Shown here in pieces: positions 1 to 5,641 of a stretch of DNA of 7,116 bases. Position 1 is the first letter of the stretch, and each line of letters opens with the position of its first letter. A program made the position numbers and the translations under genes. The stretch covers positions 1 through 7,116 of the forward strand of contig CAJXIT010000180.1 of assembly GCA_913054055.1 (NCBI GenBank), given 5' to 3'. The notes under the pieces are model-generated. The model did not search any database. It saw only the letters and a list, made by a program, of their open reading frames with translations, and had not been told where the DNA came from. Source of the stretch: an uncultured Thalassolituus sp. Lineage in GTDB: Bacteria; Pseudomonadota; Gammaproteobacteria; Pseudomonadales; Oceanobacteraceae.

Positions 1-698
1 CTTTTAACTGCTTTTAATATTATGTGGGACTCTTTTTCAATATCAGTCCATGACTGACATTCATCACAGTCCGGTATTCCTAAACCGTTGAGAAATATAT
101 TTAAACTGTGAAACATACATTCTTCAGGGGAGTTAAACCCCATTGCAGAAATATCCCAACCGCTGGTTAACACACTTTGCACCCCCAACTGCATGGACCA
201 CCAACCAAATGTAGCGTGCTTAACTCTATCGCAGTCAAAATTATCACACCCGTCAAACAACCTAATGATCACCGCTAGAATCTCACCGTCTAGTTTTGTG
301 ATTTGCTGCTGATGTTCTTCAGATAGTTTTGATGAAAAGTCCACTGATTTTATAAGTGGCACATGACTGGAAATAGCCGGTAAATTTTTAGCGTTATTCA
401 AAAAGACTGATGCGATTAAAATAATCTTTAACCTAAGACTGCTATCGGATGTAACGATAGAGTGAATCAAGCTTTGCAACTGAGCACCGCAAAGCAAATA
501 CAATTTTGCTAACACATCCTCTTTGCAGGTGTAATGCTGGTAGATGGTCCCCTTGGAATAACCCGCCTTATTAGCAATGTGCTGCATACTGGTCTGGTGA
601 TAACCTTGATCAGCAAACAGTCCGTTAGCAACGGATAAGATCAATTGATCCCGTGCAAACCTTTCTTGCTGCTTCCTAGTCATTGATGAATCAACCAT
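1..698 (-). CDS. TetR/AcrR-family transcriptional regulator (3' end cut by window edge)
   Basis: An open frame runs from an ATG at 698 to the left edge: 232 codons with no stop. Residues about 14-62 form the typical TetR N-terminal DNA-binding domain, with an amphipathic first helix and then a helix-turn-helix with the usual pattern T36-S-M-Q-H-I-A-N-K-A-G-Y-S-K-G-T-I-Y-Q-H-Y and K59-E-D (the K-E/D-x-L start of helix 4). The rest should be the ligand-binding and dimerisation domain, which is too divergent to name a ligand. At 232+ residues it is near or slightly above family length, so little is missing. The ATG at 698 is preferred over the one at 683 because a GGAA Shine-Dalgarno lies about 7 bases upstream. 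Seven cysteines are present, including a CxxC at 211-214. It is divergent from lexA, and its predicted promoter is overlapped by inverted repeats, which suggests autorepression. It does not look like PsrA, the TetR protein next to Pseudomonas lexA. Confidence 0.9.
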   Translation of the reverse strand, partial: MVDSSMTRKQQERFARDQLILSVANGLFADQGYHQTSMQHIANKAGYSKGTIYQHYTCKEDVLAKLYLLCGAQLQSLIHSIVTSDSSLRLKIILIASVFLNNAKNLPAISSHVPLIKSVDFSSKLSEEHQQQITKLDGEILAVIIRLFDGCDNFDCDRVKHATFGWWSMQLGVQSVLTSGWDISAMGFNSPEECMFHSLNIFLNGLGIPDCDECQSWTDIEKESHIILKAVK

Positions 699-712
699 AA
701 ATGTTTCCAATA

Positions 713-729
713 TTTGACATGGCGTCATT
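713..729. promoter_or_regulatory. Probable TetR operator, site A (imperfect inverted repeat)
   Basis: TTTGACA, three bases, then CGTCATT. The arms match the better site B at 6/7 and 5/7 positions and have the same 17-bp layout. Its centre is 18 bp from the centre of site B. It lies downstream of the predicted start point of the divergent TetR gene, within that gene's 5' leader. Its assignment as a TetR operator is inferred from symmetry and position. Confidence 0.55.
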
Positions 730-730
730 T

Positions 731-747
731 TTTGACGCGACGTCAAA
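731..747. promoter_or_regulatory. Probable TetR operator, site B (perfect inverted repeat)
   Basis: TTTGACG-CGA-CGTCAAA is a perfect 7-bp inverted repeat around a 3-bp centre. It overlaps the last two bases of the predicted -10 box (746-751) of the divergent TetR gene and covers its expected start point near 739, the usual place for an autorepressor operator. It ends 55 bp before the lexA -35 box, so any effect on lexA would have to be indirect. Confidence 0.65.
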
Positions 748-774
748 TGTAGAGCAATCCAGCCAAAGGGTCAA
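746..774 (-). promoter_or_regulatory. Predicted sigma-70 promoter of the TetR gene
   Basis: On the minus strand the -35 box TTGACC (774-769, 5/6 of consensus) is followed by a 17-bp spacer and the -10 box TACATT (751-746, 4/6). The predicted start is near 739, giving a leader of about 40 nt before the ATG at 698. Overlap with the inverted repeat at 731-747 fits negative autoregulation. Confidence 0.6.
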
Positions 775-802
775 GCACACCCCCTTAAATCATTTAAACT
801 AC

Positions 803-830
803 TTTACAGGCATACAGTGCTGTATATAAT
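803..830 (+). promoter_or_regulatory. lexA promoter
   Basis: The -35 box TTTACA (803-808, 5/6) is followed by a 16-bp spacer and a perfect -10 box TATAAT (825-830). Transcription should start near 836-838, leaving a leader of about 26 nt before the ATG at 863. The -10 box lies inside the first LexA box and the start point is at the junction of the two boxes, as expected for an autorepressed lexA gene. Confidence 0.75.
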
Positions 831-835
831 CACAC
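820..835. promoter_or_regulatory. LexA box 1 (SOS operator)
   Basis: CTGTATATAATCACAC matches 12 of 16 positions of the consensus CTGTATATATATACAG and closely resembles the first E. coli lexA box as I recall it. The left half is perfect, while the right half lacks the terminal G of the CAG trinucleotide. It contains the -10 box of lexA. Confidence 0.7.
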
Positions 836-836
836 C

Positions 837-852
837 ATGTATATAAAAACAG
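837..852. promoter_or_regulatory. LexA box 2 (SOS operator)
   Basis: ATGTATATAAAAACAG matches 13 of 16 positions of the SOS consensus. Here the right half (ACAG) is perfect and the left CTG is altered to ATG. It starts only 2 bases after box 1 ends and covers the start of the lexA transcript. Two boxes at lexA are typical of gammaproteobacteria. Confidence 0.65.
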
Positions 853-862
853 ATAAGACATC

Positions 863-1459
863 ATGATCAAGCTAACCGCGCGTCAACAGCAGGTTTTAGA
901 CCTAATCAAAACAGCCATTGAAGAAACGGGCTTCCCTCCAACTCGTGCCGAAATCGCAACCGAACTGGGCTTTAAAAGTCCCAATGCCGCCGAAGAGCAC
1001 TTAAAGGCCCTAGCCCGCAAAGGTGCCATTGAAATGATTCCTGGTGCTAGCCGTGGTATTCGAATCGCTGATGATCAATCTGGACTTCCTCTGATAGGGC
1101 GTGTTGCTGCTGGCGAGCCAATTTTGGCTCAAGAGCATGTAGAAAAGCACTTAGATATACCTAGCAACCTATTTAGCCCAGCTGCAGATTTCCTTTTAGA
1201 AGTACATGGCGACAGCATGATTGAAATTGGCATCATGGATGGTGACTTAATTGCTGTTCATAAAACCAATCAAGCTAGAAACGGCCAAATTGTCGTGGCA
1301 CGCGTGGGCGAAGAAGTCACCGTTAAACGCCTACAAAAAGAAAGCAATGTGGTGACTCTATTCCCTGAAAACAAAGACTATGAGCCTATTGTGGTAGACC
1401 TTACCCAAGAATCTATGGATATTGAAGGCTTATATGTGGGCGTAATTCGTAGGCATTAA
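863..1459 (+). CDS. lexA: LexA repressor, SOS-response regulator and self-cleaving S24-family protease
   Basis: 198 residues, close to the usual 200-odd. The N-terminal winged helix (about 1-65) binds SOS boxes; it begins MIKLTARQQQVLDLI and includes the recognition segment around FKSPNAAEEHLKAL. The hinge leads to the Ala83-Gly84 self-cleavage bond (GRVAAGEP). The C-terminal latent protease and dimerisation domain carries catalytic Ser118 (HGDSM) and Lys155 (EVTVKRL), equivalent to E. coli Ser119 and Lys156. RecA filaments on single-stranded DNA stimulate cleavage and derepress DNA-repair genes. All key residues are present, so the protein should be fully inducible. The ATG at 863 is the only sensible start, with a weak AGATAAG ribosome site upstream. 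Two LexA boxes over its promoter show autoregulation. The gene is alone in its transcript, because a hairpin terminator follows and no sulA is attached. Confidence 0.98.
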   Translation: MIKLTARQQQVLDLIKTAIEETGFPPTRAEIATELGFKSPNAAEEHLKALARKGAIEMIPGASRGIRIADDQSGLPLIGRVAAGEPILAQEHVEKHLDIPSNLFSPAADFLLEVHGDSMIEIGIMDGDLIAVHKTNQARNGQIVVARVGEEVTVKRLQKESNVVTLFPENKDYEPIVVDLTQESMDIEGLYVGVIRRH

Positions 1460-1499
1460 TAGCTGCGTAACAGTCGCACATAGGCTTCCTTTCAGGCAT

Positions 1500-1528
1500 A
1501 AAAAAACGCTGCAATGCAGCGTTTCTTT
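1500..1528. terminator. Bidirectional rho-independent terminator between lexA and the converging gene
   Basis: AAACGCTGC (1504-1512) and GCAGCGTTT (1516-1524) form a perfect 9-bp stem around a 3-base loop. On the plus strand the stem is followed by an interrupted T tract (TTTCTTTT) and ends lexA about 40 bases after its stop. On the minus strand a run of seven T residues (complement of 1500-1506) follows, making it the better terminator for the converging gene ending at 1572. Confidence 0.85.
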
Positions 1529-1571
1529 TGAAGCTTTGTAAACTGAGATTAGGCACCCAGTTTAGTTAACG

Positions 1572-1823
1572 TTAGTGAACAATGCGCTCTTCAACCTGTG
1601 CAATCGCAGAAGCATCTTCCACTTCAACCCCACTTAATTCACCCACTTTGCGCACACCTGCTTCTATCATGGCTTTAGCAATTTCTAGATGCTGCTGTGG
1701 GAAGCTGGTTTTTGCATCACCTGAAAACGTAATTCTTACCAAAGGCTCACTTTCAGCGACATCATCGCTGCGCTTAAGTGCAATATCACCATCTGATAAT
1801 TCAACAATTTCAAACACTGCCAT
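1572..1823 (-). CDS. Conserved small protein of unknown function (lexA-neighbourhood type)
   Basis: 83 residues from the ATG at 1823; a GTG at 1835 would add four residues but has no better ribosome site. The protein is small, acidic and probably cytoplasmic, with no signal peptide or membrane segment. It starts MAVFEIVELSDGDIALKR, a short beta-rich opening, followed by LVRITFSGDAKTS and a helical segment HLEIAKAMIEAGVRKVGEL (45-63). I recall a similar short protein (PA3009 type) beside lexA/sulA in Pseudomonas, so this looks like a conserved neighbourhood gene, but no biochemical role can be read from the sequence. It converges on lexA across a shared terminator. It lies 94 bp behind the DUF6586-like gene and has a credible promoter of its own in that gap. 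Confidence 0.8.
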   Translation of the reverse strand: MAVFEIVELSDGDIALKRSDDVAESEPLVRITFSGDAKTSFPQQHLEIAKAMIEAGVRKVGELSGVEVEDASAIAQVEERIVH

Positions 1824-1871
1824 ACTACAAACCACTCTACTAATCAGATGACGCTTTTATCAAGGGGCGAG

Positions 1872-1900
1872 AGTATACCACTGTGTCACCCCACCACCAA
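1872..1900 (-). promoter_or_regulatory. Predicted promoter of the 83-residue gene
   Basis: On the minus strand TTGGTG (1900-1895) is followed by a 17-bp spacer and the -10 box TATACT (1877-1872, 5/6). TG one base before the -10 box (1880-1879) makes an extended -10 element, which compensates for the poor -35. The predicted start near 1866 gives a leader of about 43 nt. No LexA box overlaps it. Confidence 0.5.
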
Positions 1901-1917
1901 TGGCATTTATAGATCAA

Positions 1918-2361
1918 TCAGTTCTCTTGATAGTGCACACGCATGCGCTGAACAAGATTCTCTATTTCATTCAAGTAGTTAGCAAACAATGCACAATAAT
2001 CAGACTGAGTTGTAATCAGTCCAGAATTCACATTATTATCCACTAACCCGGAAAAAATCATGCGTTGATGCTGTTTTAGCAAGTTATACAACCATGATGT
2101 TGACTCGGACTTTATTAAACTCAGCTCATATAGCTCACTGGGAAGTCCTTCTCTAGCAAGCAACTCACCTAGATCAGTAAATGGCTCAAGATTATATTGC
2201 TGAACCAATTCCCCAGTTAAACTCATAACAGCACCGTACAAGTGATGCAGCACAGTTTCTTCAAACATCTGCTTATTTTGTAAGCCATCCGCTTCATTAG
2301 CTTGCTGCAAATTCAGGCGTGCAAAATAGATCACTTGATTTGTACGGCCAGTACGATTCAT
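1918..2361 (-). CDS. DUF6586-like protein of unknown function
   Basis: 147 residues from an ATG at 2361, ending in TGA. It looks soluble and mainly helical, with no signal peptide. It opens with RTNQVIYFARLNLQQA (6-21) and has a helix centred on HHLYGAV (39-45), then ELSLIKSESTSWLYNLLKQH (79-98) and a C-terminal helix. This pattern (T-N-Q-x-I/L-Y-F-A near the start, then H-L-Y-G-A) is what I recall of the DUF6586 family, which in Pseudomonas (PA3010 type) sits near lexA, sulA and topA. No catalytic motif is visible and the function is unknown. The gene begins 14 bp after the YfaZ-like gene stops and is probably co-transcribed with it; its ribosome site is weak. Confidence 0.8.
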   Translation of the reverse strand: MNRTGRTNQVIYFARLNLQQANEADGLQNKQMFEETVLHHLYGAVMSLTGELVQQYNLEPFTDLGELLAREGLPSELYELSLIKSESTSWLYNLLKQHQRMIFSGLVDNNVNSGLITTQSDYCALFANYLNEIENLVQRMRVHYQEN

Positions 2362-2375
2362 TTACTTACTATGTC

Positions 2376-2933
2376 TTAAAAGTTAATACGCAGGCCAAAG
2401 TGGCCAGCTTTAATAATCTCTAAATCTTTTACTAAATTTTCTTCACTGGCTTCAACAAAACGATAACCCAGATAAACCATGGCTGTTGGAAGTAGTTTAT
2501 ATTCAACTCGAGCGCCTAAATCTATGATGTTTTCAGTGGTATCAAAAGACAAAACGCTTGGCGAGTAATAAGCATGACCACTGAAACCTAATCCGTTTAA
2601 CTCAGCTGGCATATAGCGCGCAAAACCACCAATTGCCAGTGCAGCTCCTTCTTCATCACCAGCAAAATACGTAAGCAATTTACCACCCACGCCTATCTTA
2701 AGTGGGCTATTTTTAGTTTTAACATCAACAGTACTCAAACCTAGGCTCAGTAGATCACGATCGTCTTCATGATGCACAAACCCAGCAGAGATATGTAAAG
2801 GACTGCCCATTTTAGTCGCGTCATACTCTAGGCCAGCAGTATCATTATTAATACTTAAATCTAGAGATCCTCCTGCAAATACAGAAGAAGATAGTAAAAC
2901 CAATGCTGGGGCTAAAGCGCGTAGCAATTTCAT
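2376..2933 (-). CDS. YfaZ-family outer-membrane protein
   Basis: 185 residues. Residues 1-20 are a clear Sec signal peptide (MKLLRALAPALVLLSSSVFA) with a type I cleavage site V-F-A before GG. The mature part is a series of alternating amphipathic strands, such as PLKIGVGGKLLTYFA, AALAIGGFARYMP and AMVYLGYRFVEA. It ends in phenylalanine (GLRINF), the C-terminal signature recognised by the BAM machine for beta-barrel insertion. Segments such as LNGLGFSGHAYYSPSVLSF and VEYKLLPTAMVYLGYRF match my memory of YfaZ (PF07437), a family of small barrel-like proteins of unclear role. The start is well supported by AAAGGTG a few bases upstream of the ATG. It leads a probable operon with the DUF6586-like gene. 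No substrate can be named. Confidence 0.82.
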   Translation of the reverse strand: MKLLRALAPALVLLSSSVFAGGSLDLSINNDTAGLEYDATKMGSPLHISAGFVHHEDDRDLLSLGLSTVDVKTKNSPLKIGVGGKLLTYFAGDEEGAALAIGGFARYMPAELNGLGFSGHAYYSPSVLSFDTTENIIDLGARVEYKLLPTAMVYLGYRFVEASEENLVKDLEIIKAGHFGLRINF

Positions 2934-3052
2934 GAATCACCTTTATTATGTGTTTTAACAGTCGTTATATTGCGGCCTGTGATACGTCATGCTTTGCCAT
3001 AAGCCTAGTAATCTAGTCTTAATTTCAATAAACATGTGATCAAAATACAAAC

Positions 3053-3083
3053 AAAAAAGCCAGTGACTTTCGCCACTGGCTTT
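3053..3083 (-). terminator. Rho-independent terminator of htpG
   Basis: AAAGCCAGTG (3056-3065) and CACTGGCTTT (3074-3083) form a perfect 10-bp stem with an 8-base loop. On the minus strand the stem is followed by a run of T residues (complement of 3053-3058), about 20 bases after the htpG stop. It separates htpG from the YfaZ-like gene, which therefore needs its own promoter between 2940 and 3050; I see only poor candidates there. Confidence 0.9.
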
Positions 3084-3102
3084 AATATTTAATGAAGGAG
3101 AT

Positions 3103-5004
3103 TTAACCTTCTAATAGACTTAGTAACAGTTTATTCATACGCTCTACATACCCTGCAGGGTCTTGTAACTGTGAACCTTCCGCAAGTTGTGCCTGCTCGT
3201 AGATCACTTCAACCATTTCTGAAAAACGATCTTCATCAGATTGACTATCCATTTTTGCAATTAACGGATGATCAGTATTCACTTCAAGAATGCGTTTAGC
3301 TTCAGGCAATGCTTGACCAGCCGCTTCTAGCATACGGCGCATTTGCATGCCCATGTCTTCCTTGCCAACAACCAAACATGCTGGAGAGTCGGTTAAACGA
3401 TTTGTTAAGCGAACGTCTTCTACTTTATCAGCCAGCTTAGCTTTGATGCGCTCTACCAAATCAGCGTGTTTTTCTTGCGCTTCTTCAAGTTCTTTTTTAG
3501 ACGCTTCATCATCTAGGTTTAATTCACCTTTGGTAATGTCTTCGAACGTTTTACCTTTGAATTCACTTAGGTGAGAAATCATCCATTCATCCACACGATC
3601 CGTTAACAATAAAACTTCAATGCCTTTTTTACGGAATACTTCAAGGTGTGGACTACGTGAGCCCGTTAAGTAGTTTTCAGCTGTTAAATAGTAGATTTTA
3701 TCTTGATCGTCTTGGGCGCGTTCAAGGTAATCATCCAGTGATACCACTTGTGCATCATCGTCACCTTTCGTTGAGGAAAAACGGAATAACTCAGCAATTT
3801 TTTCTTTGTTAGCAAAGTCATCAGCCGGGCCTTCTTTAAGCACCTGACCAAAGCCTTCCCAGAATGTTTTGTATTCTTCTGGTTTGTTTTTCGCCATCTT
3901 TTTCAGCATATCTAAAATACGCTTAGTCAGTGCACTGCGCATTGAGGATATATTGCCATTGTCTTGTAAAATCTCACGACTCACATTCAATGGTAAGTCG
4001 TTGCTGTCCACTACACCCTTTATAAAGCGTAGGTAAGGGGGTAAGAATTGTTCAGCGTCATCCATAATGAATACACGTTGCACATATAGCTTTAAACCGC
4101 GAGCGCCTTCACGGTTCCATAGGTCAAACGGAGGACGTTTAGGCACATATAACAAGCTTGTGTACTCAAGCTTACCTTCTACTTTATTATGTGACCAAGA
4201 TAGCGAGTCTTCGTAATCATGGGCAATATGCTTATAAAACTCTTGGTATTCTTCATCTTCGATTTCAGATTTGCTTCGAGTCCAAAGCGCTTTAGCACTG
4301 TTAACCGCTTCCCATTCTTCTTCCGCAGCAGGGGCATCTTCCCCTTCAACAGGCTCTGCTTCTTTGATCATTTCGACGGGAATCGCAATATGATCGGCGT
4401 ACTTAGTAACAAGGTGACGTAAACGCGTGCTGTCGGCAAATTCAGCTTCATCTTTTTTCAAGTGCAATACGATTGTTGTACCGCGAGTGGCTTTTGCATC
4501 CCCTTCGATGGTGAAGTCCCCTTCCCCTTCACTTGTCCAGCGAATACCATCTTCGGCTGATTCACCGGCACGACGAGTGTGTACTTCTACTTTATCCGCC
4601 ACGATGAATGAGCTGTAAAAACCCACACCAAATTGACCAATCAATTGTGAATCTTTTTGTTCATCACCCGTCATTTTTTCTAAAAATGCAGATGTGCCAG
4701 ATTTCGCAATGGTGCCTAGGTTTTCAATCACTTCGTCACGGTTCATACCAATGCCGTTATCAGCAATGGTTACGGTTCCCGCATCAGCGTCATGGCTTAT
4801 CTTTACCTTGATGTCGCCATCGCTCTCAAATAAATCCGCGTTGTTCAATGCTTCAAAACGCAGTTTGTCACAAGCATCAGATGCGTTCGAAATCAGCTCT
4901 CTTAGGAAAATCTCTTTATTTGAATACAAAGAGTGAATCATAAGATGAAGCATTTGCTTCACTTCAGTTTGAAAGCCTAAAGTTTCTTTTTGTGCTGTGG
5001 TCAT
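3103..5004 (-). CDS. htpG: HtpG, bacterial Hsp90 molecular chaperone
   Basis: 633 residues, about the normal length. HtpG is an ATP-driven cytosolic homodimer that remodels client proteins with the DnaK system under heat and other stress. The N-terminal GHKL ATPase domain shows all nucleotide-site signatures: FLRELISNASDACDKLR with Glu36 (catalytic) and Asn40, DNGIGM at 82-87, and GQFGVGFYS at 123-131. A short acidic stretch near 215-230 (EAEPVEGEDAPAAEEE) sits at the N/middle boundary, where eukaryotic Hsp90 has its long charged linker. The middle domain has LKLYVQRVFIMDD and the conserved LPLNVSREILQ. The C-terminal dimerisation domain ends LLSLLEG without MEEVD, as in bacteria. The ATG at 5004 has a strong AGGAG five bases upstream (5014-5010). 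It is a single-gene unit, with a sigma-32-like promoter in front and a strong terminator behind. Confidence 0.98.
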   Translation of the reverse strand: MTTAQKETLGFQTEVKQMLHLMIHSLYSNKEIFLRELISNASDACDKLRFEALNNADLFESDGDIKVKISHDADAGTVTIADNGIGMNRDEVIENLGTIAKSGTSAFLEKMTGDEQKDSQLIGQFGVGFYSSFIVADKVEVHTRRAGESAEDGIRWTSEGEGDFTIEGDAKATRGTTIVLHLKKDEAEFADSTRLRHLVTKYADHIAIPVEMIKEAEPVEGEDAPAAEEEWEAVNSAKALWTRSKSEIEDEEYQEFYKHIAHDYEDSLSWSHNKVEGKLEYTSLLYVPKRPPFDLWNREGARGLKLYVQRVFIMDDAEQFLPPYLRFIKGVVDSNDLPLNVSREILQDNGNISSMRSALTKRILDMLKKMAKNKPEEYKTFWEGFGQVLKEGPADDFANKEKIAELFRFSSTKGDDDAQVVSLDDYLERAQDDQDKIYYLTAENYLTGSRSPHLEVFRKKGIEVLLLTDRVDEWMISHLSEFKGKTFEDITKGELNLDDEASKKELEEAQEKHADLVERIKAKLADKVEDVRLTNRLTDSPACLVVGKEDMGMQMRRMLEAAGQALPEAKRILEVNTDHPLIAKMDSQSDEDRFSEMVEVIYEQAQLAEGSQLQDPAGYVERMNKLLLSLLEG

Positions 5005-5056
5005 GAAGACTCCTCAATTATCCGTATTTGACTTCAATTCGGTTAGTGAATCTTTA

Positions 5057-5086
5057 TGTATGGGCGGGTGCTCGGATTTCAAGGGG
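5057..5086 (-). promoter_or_regulatory. Predicted heat-shock (sigma-32) promoter of htpG
   Basis: On the minus strand CCCCTTGAA (5086-5078) is followed by GCCCATACA (5065-5057), close to the sigma-32 elements CTTGAAA and CCCCATNT. The 11 bases between CTTGAAA and GCCCAT are at the short end of the known spacing. The predicted start near 5050 gives a leader of about 46 nt. A sigma-70 reading of the same DNA (TTGAAA, 18 bp, CATAAA) is also possible. Confidence 0.65.
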
Positions 5087-5104
5087 CAAACGGAAAATGA
5101 ACTA

Positions 5105-5124
5105 AGGGGCTTTAAATAGCCCCT
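5105..5124 (-). terminator. Possible weak terminator after the thioesterase pair
   Basis: AGGGGCT (5105-5111) and AGCCCCT (5118-5124) form a 7-bp stem with a 6-base loop, about 75 bases after the second thioesterase stop and just before the htpG promoter. On the minus strand no continuous T tract follows, only TAGTTCATTTT, so termination may be inefficient or factor-dependent. Confidence 0.45.
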
Positions 5125-5198
5125 CTCCAATCAAGCGCAACATGCTAGATTAGGCTTCAGCCTTAGTCTCTATTACGCTGAAAGATTAGGATGTTAAA

Positions 5199-5639
5199 TT
5201 ATGGGGCTAGCAGAAAATGGGCTCGTGCCGTAGCCACCGCCTCTTCTCTCTTGGTTTGCCAAGCATTAATGATCACATTGGCCACGCGAGACCCCTGTCG
5301 AATCACCTGACACTCGGCGAACGTATCGCGACCACCACGCACTGGGCGCAAGTAATCCAATGAAAAATCCACAATTTTCGGCATGGCTGGAGTATCCAGC
5401 ATCATAACTAAGTGAATGGCTGCTGATAACTCCATAAACCCGCCCACAACACCGCCGTGAACCGCTGGTAGTATAGGGTTGCCGATATTGTCTGGATTAT
5501 CAGGCAATTTGAAAATTACATCATTTCCAAAGCGCTGGTAATCCAAGCCAATAAGGTTCGCATAAGGTATGGCATCTACCACTGGACGATACTTACGAGT
5601 GCCGTGGCATTCTTTTAAAATTTCTTCAAATGTGGCCAT
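5199..5639 (-). CDS. PaaI-family hotdog-fold acyl-CoA thioesterase (second of pair)
   Basis: 146 residues, typical of a single hotdog domain. Members hydrolyse acyl- or aryl-CoA thioesters in the cytoplasm as dimers or tetramers. The substrate cannot be told from the sequence. The active-site stretch is GNPILPAVHGGVVGGFMELSA: His61-Gly-Gly, with Glu70 nine residues after the His, where PaaI proteins usually carry Asp. The later strand KIVDFSLDYLRPVRGG (88-103) is the usual hotdog beta strand. The ATG at 5639 is two bases after the stop of the upstream thioesterase gene, and its AAGGTG ribosome site lies inside the last codons of that gene, indicating translational coupling. It ends LLAP. Glu at this place also occurs in Arthrobacter-type 4-hydroxybenzoyl-CoA thioesterases, so it need not mean loss of activity. 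Confidence 0.88.
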   Translation of the reverse strand: MATFEEILKECHGTRKYRPVVDAIPYANLIGLDYQRFGNDVIFKLPDNPDNIGNPILPAVHGGVVGGFMELSAAIHLVMMLDTPAMPKIVDFSLDYLRPVRGGRDTFAECQVIRQGSRVANVIINAWQTKREEAVATARAHFLLAP

Positions 5640-5641
5640 TA

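Noticed and set aside
1833..1835. GTG at 1835 as the start of the 83-residue protein
   Set aside because: It adds only MVCS before the conserved-looking MAVFEIVEL start, and ATG at 1823 is a stronger initiation codon.
1582..1851. Plus-strand open frame of 89 codons opposite the 83-residue gene
   Set aside because: It is the antisense shadow of the minus-strand gene: low-complexity Ser/Thr/Ala composition, no ribosome site, and it crosses the promoter-side region of the real gene.
3347..4936. Several plus-strand open frames inside htpG
   Set aside because: They lie antisense to a fully conserved chaperone gene, show biased composition without family resemblance, and have no promoter or ribosome site.
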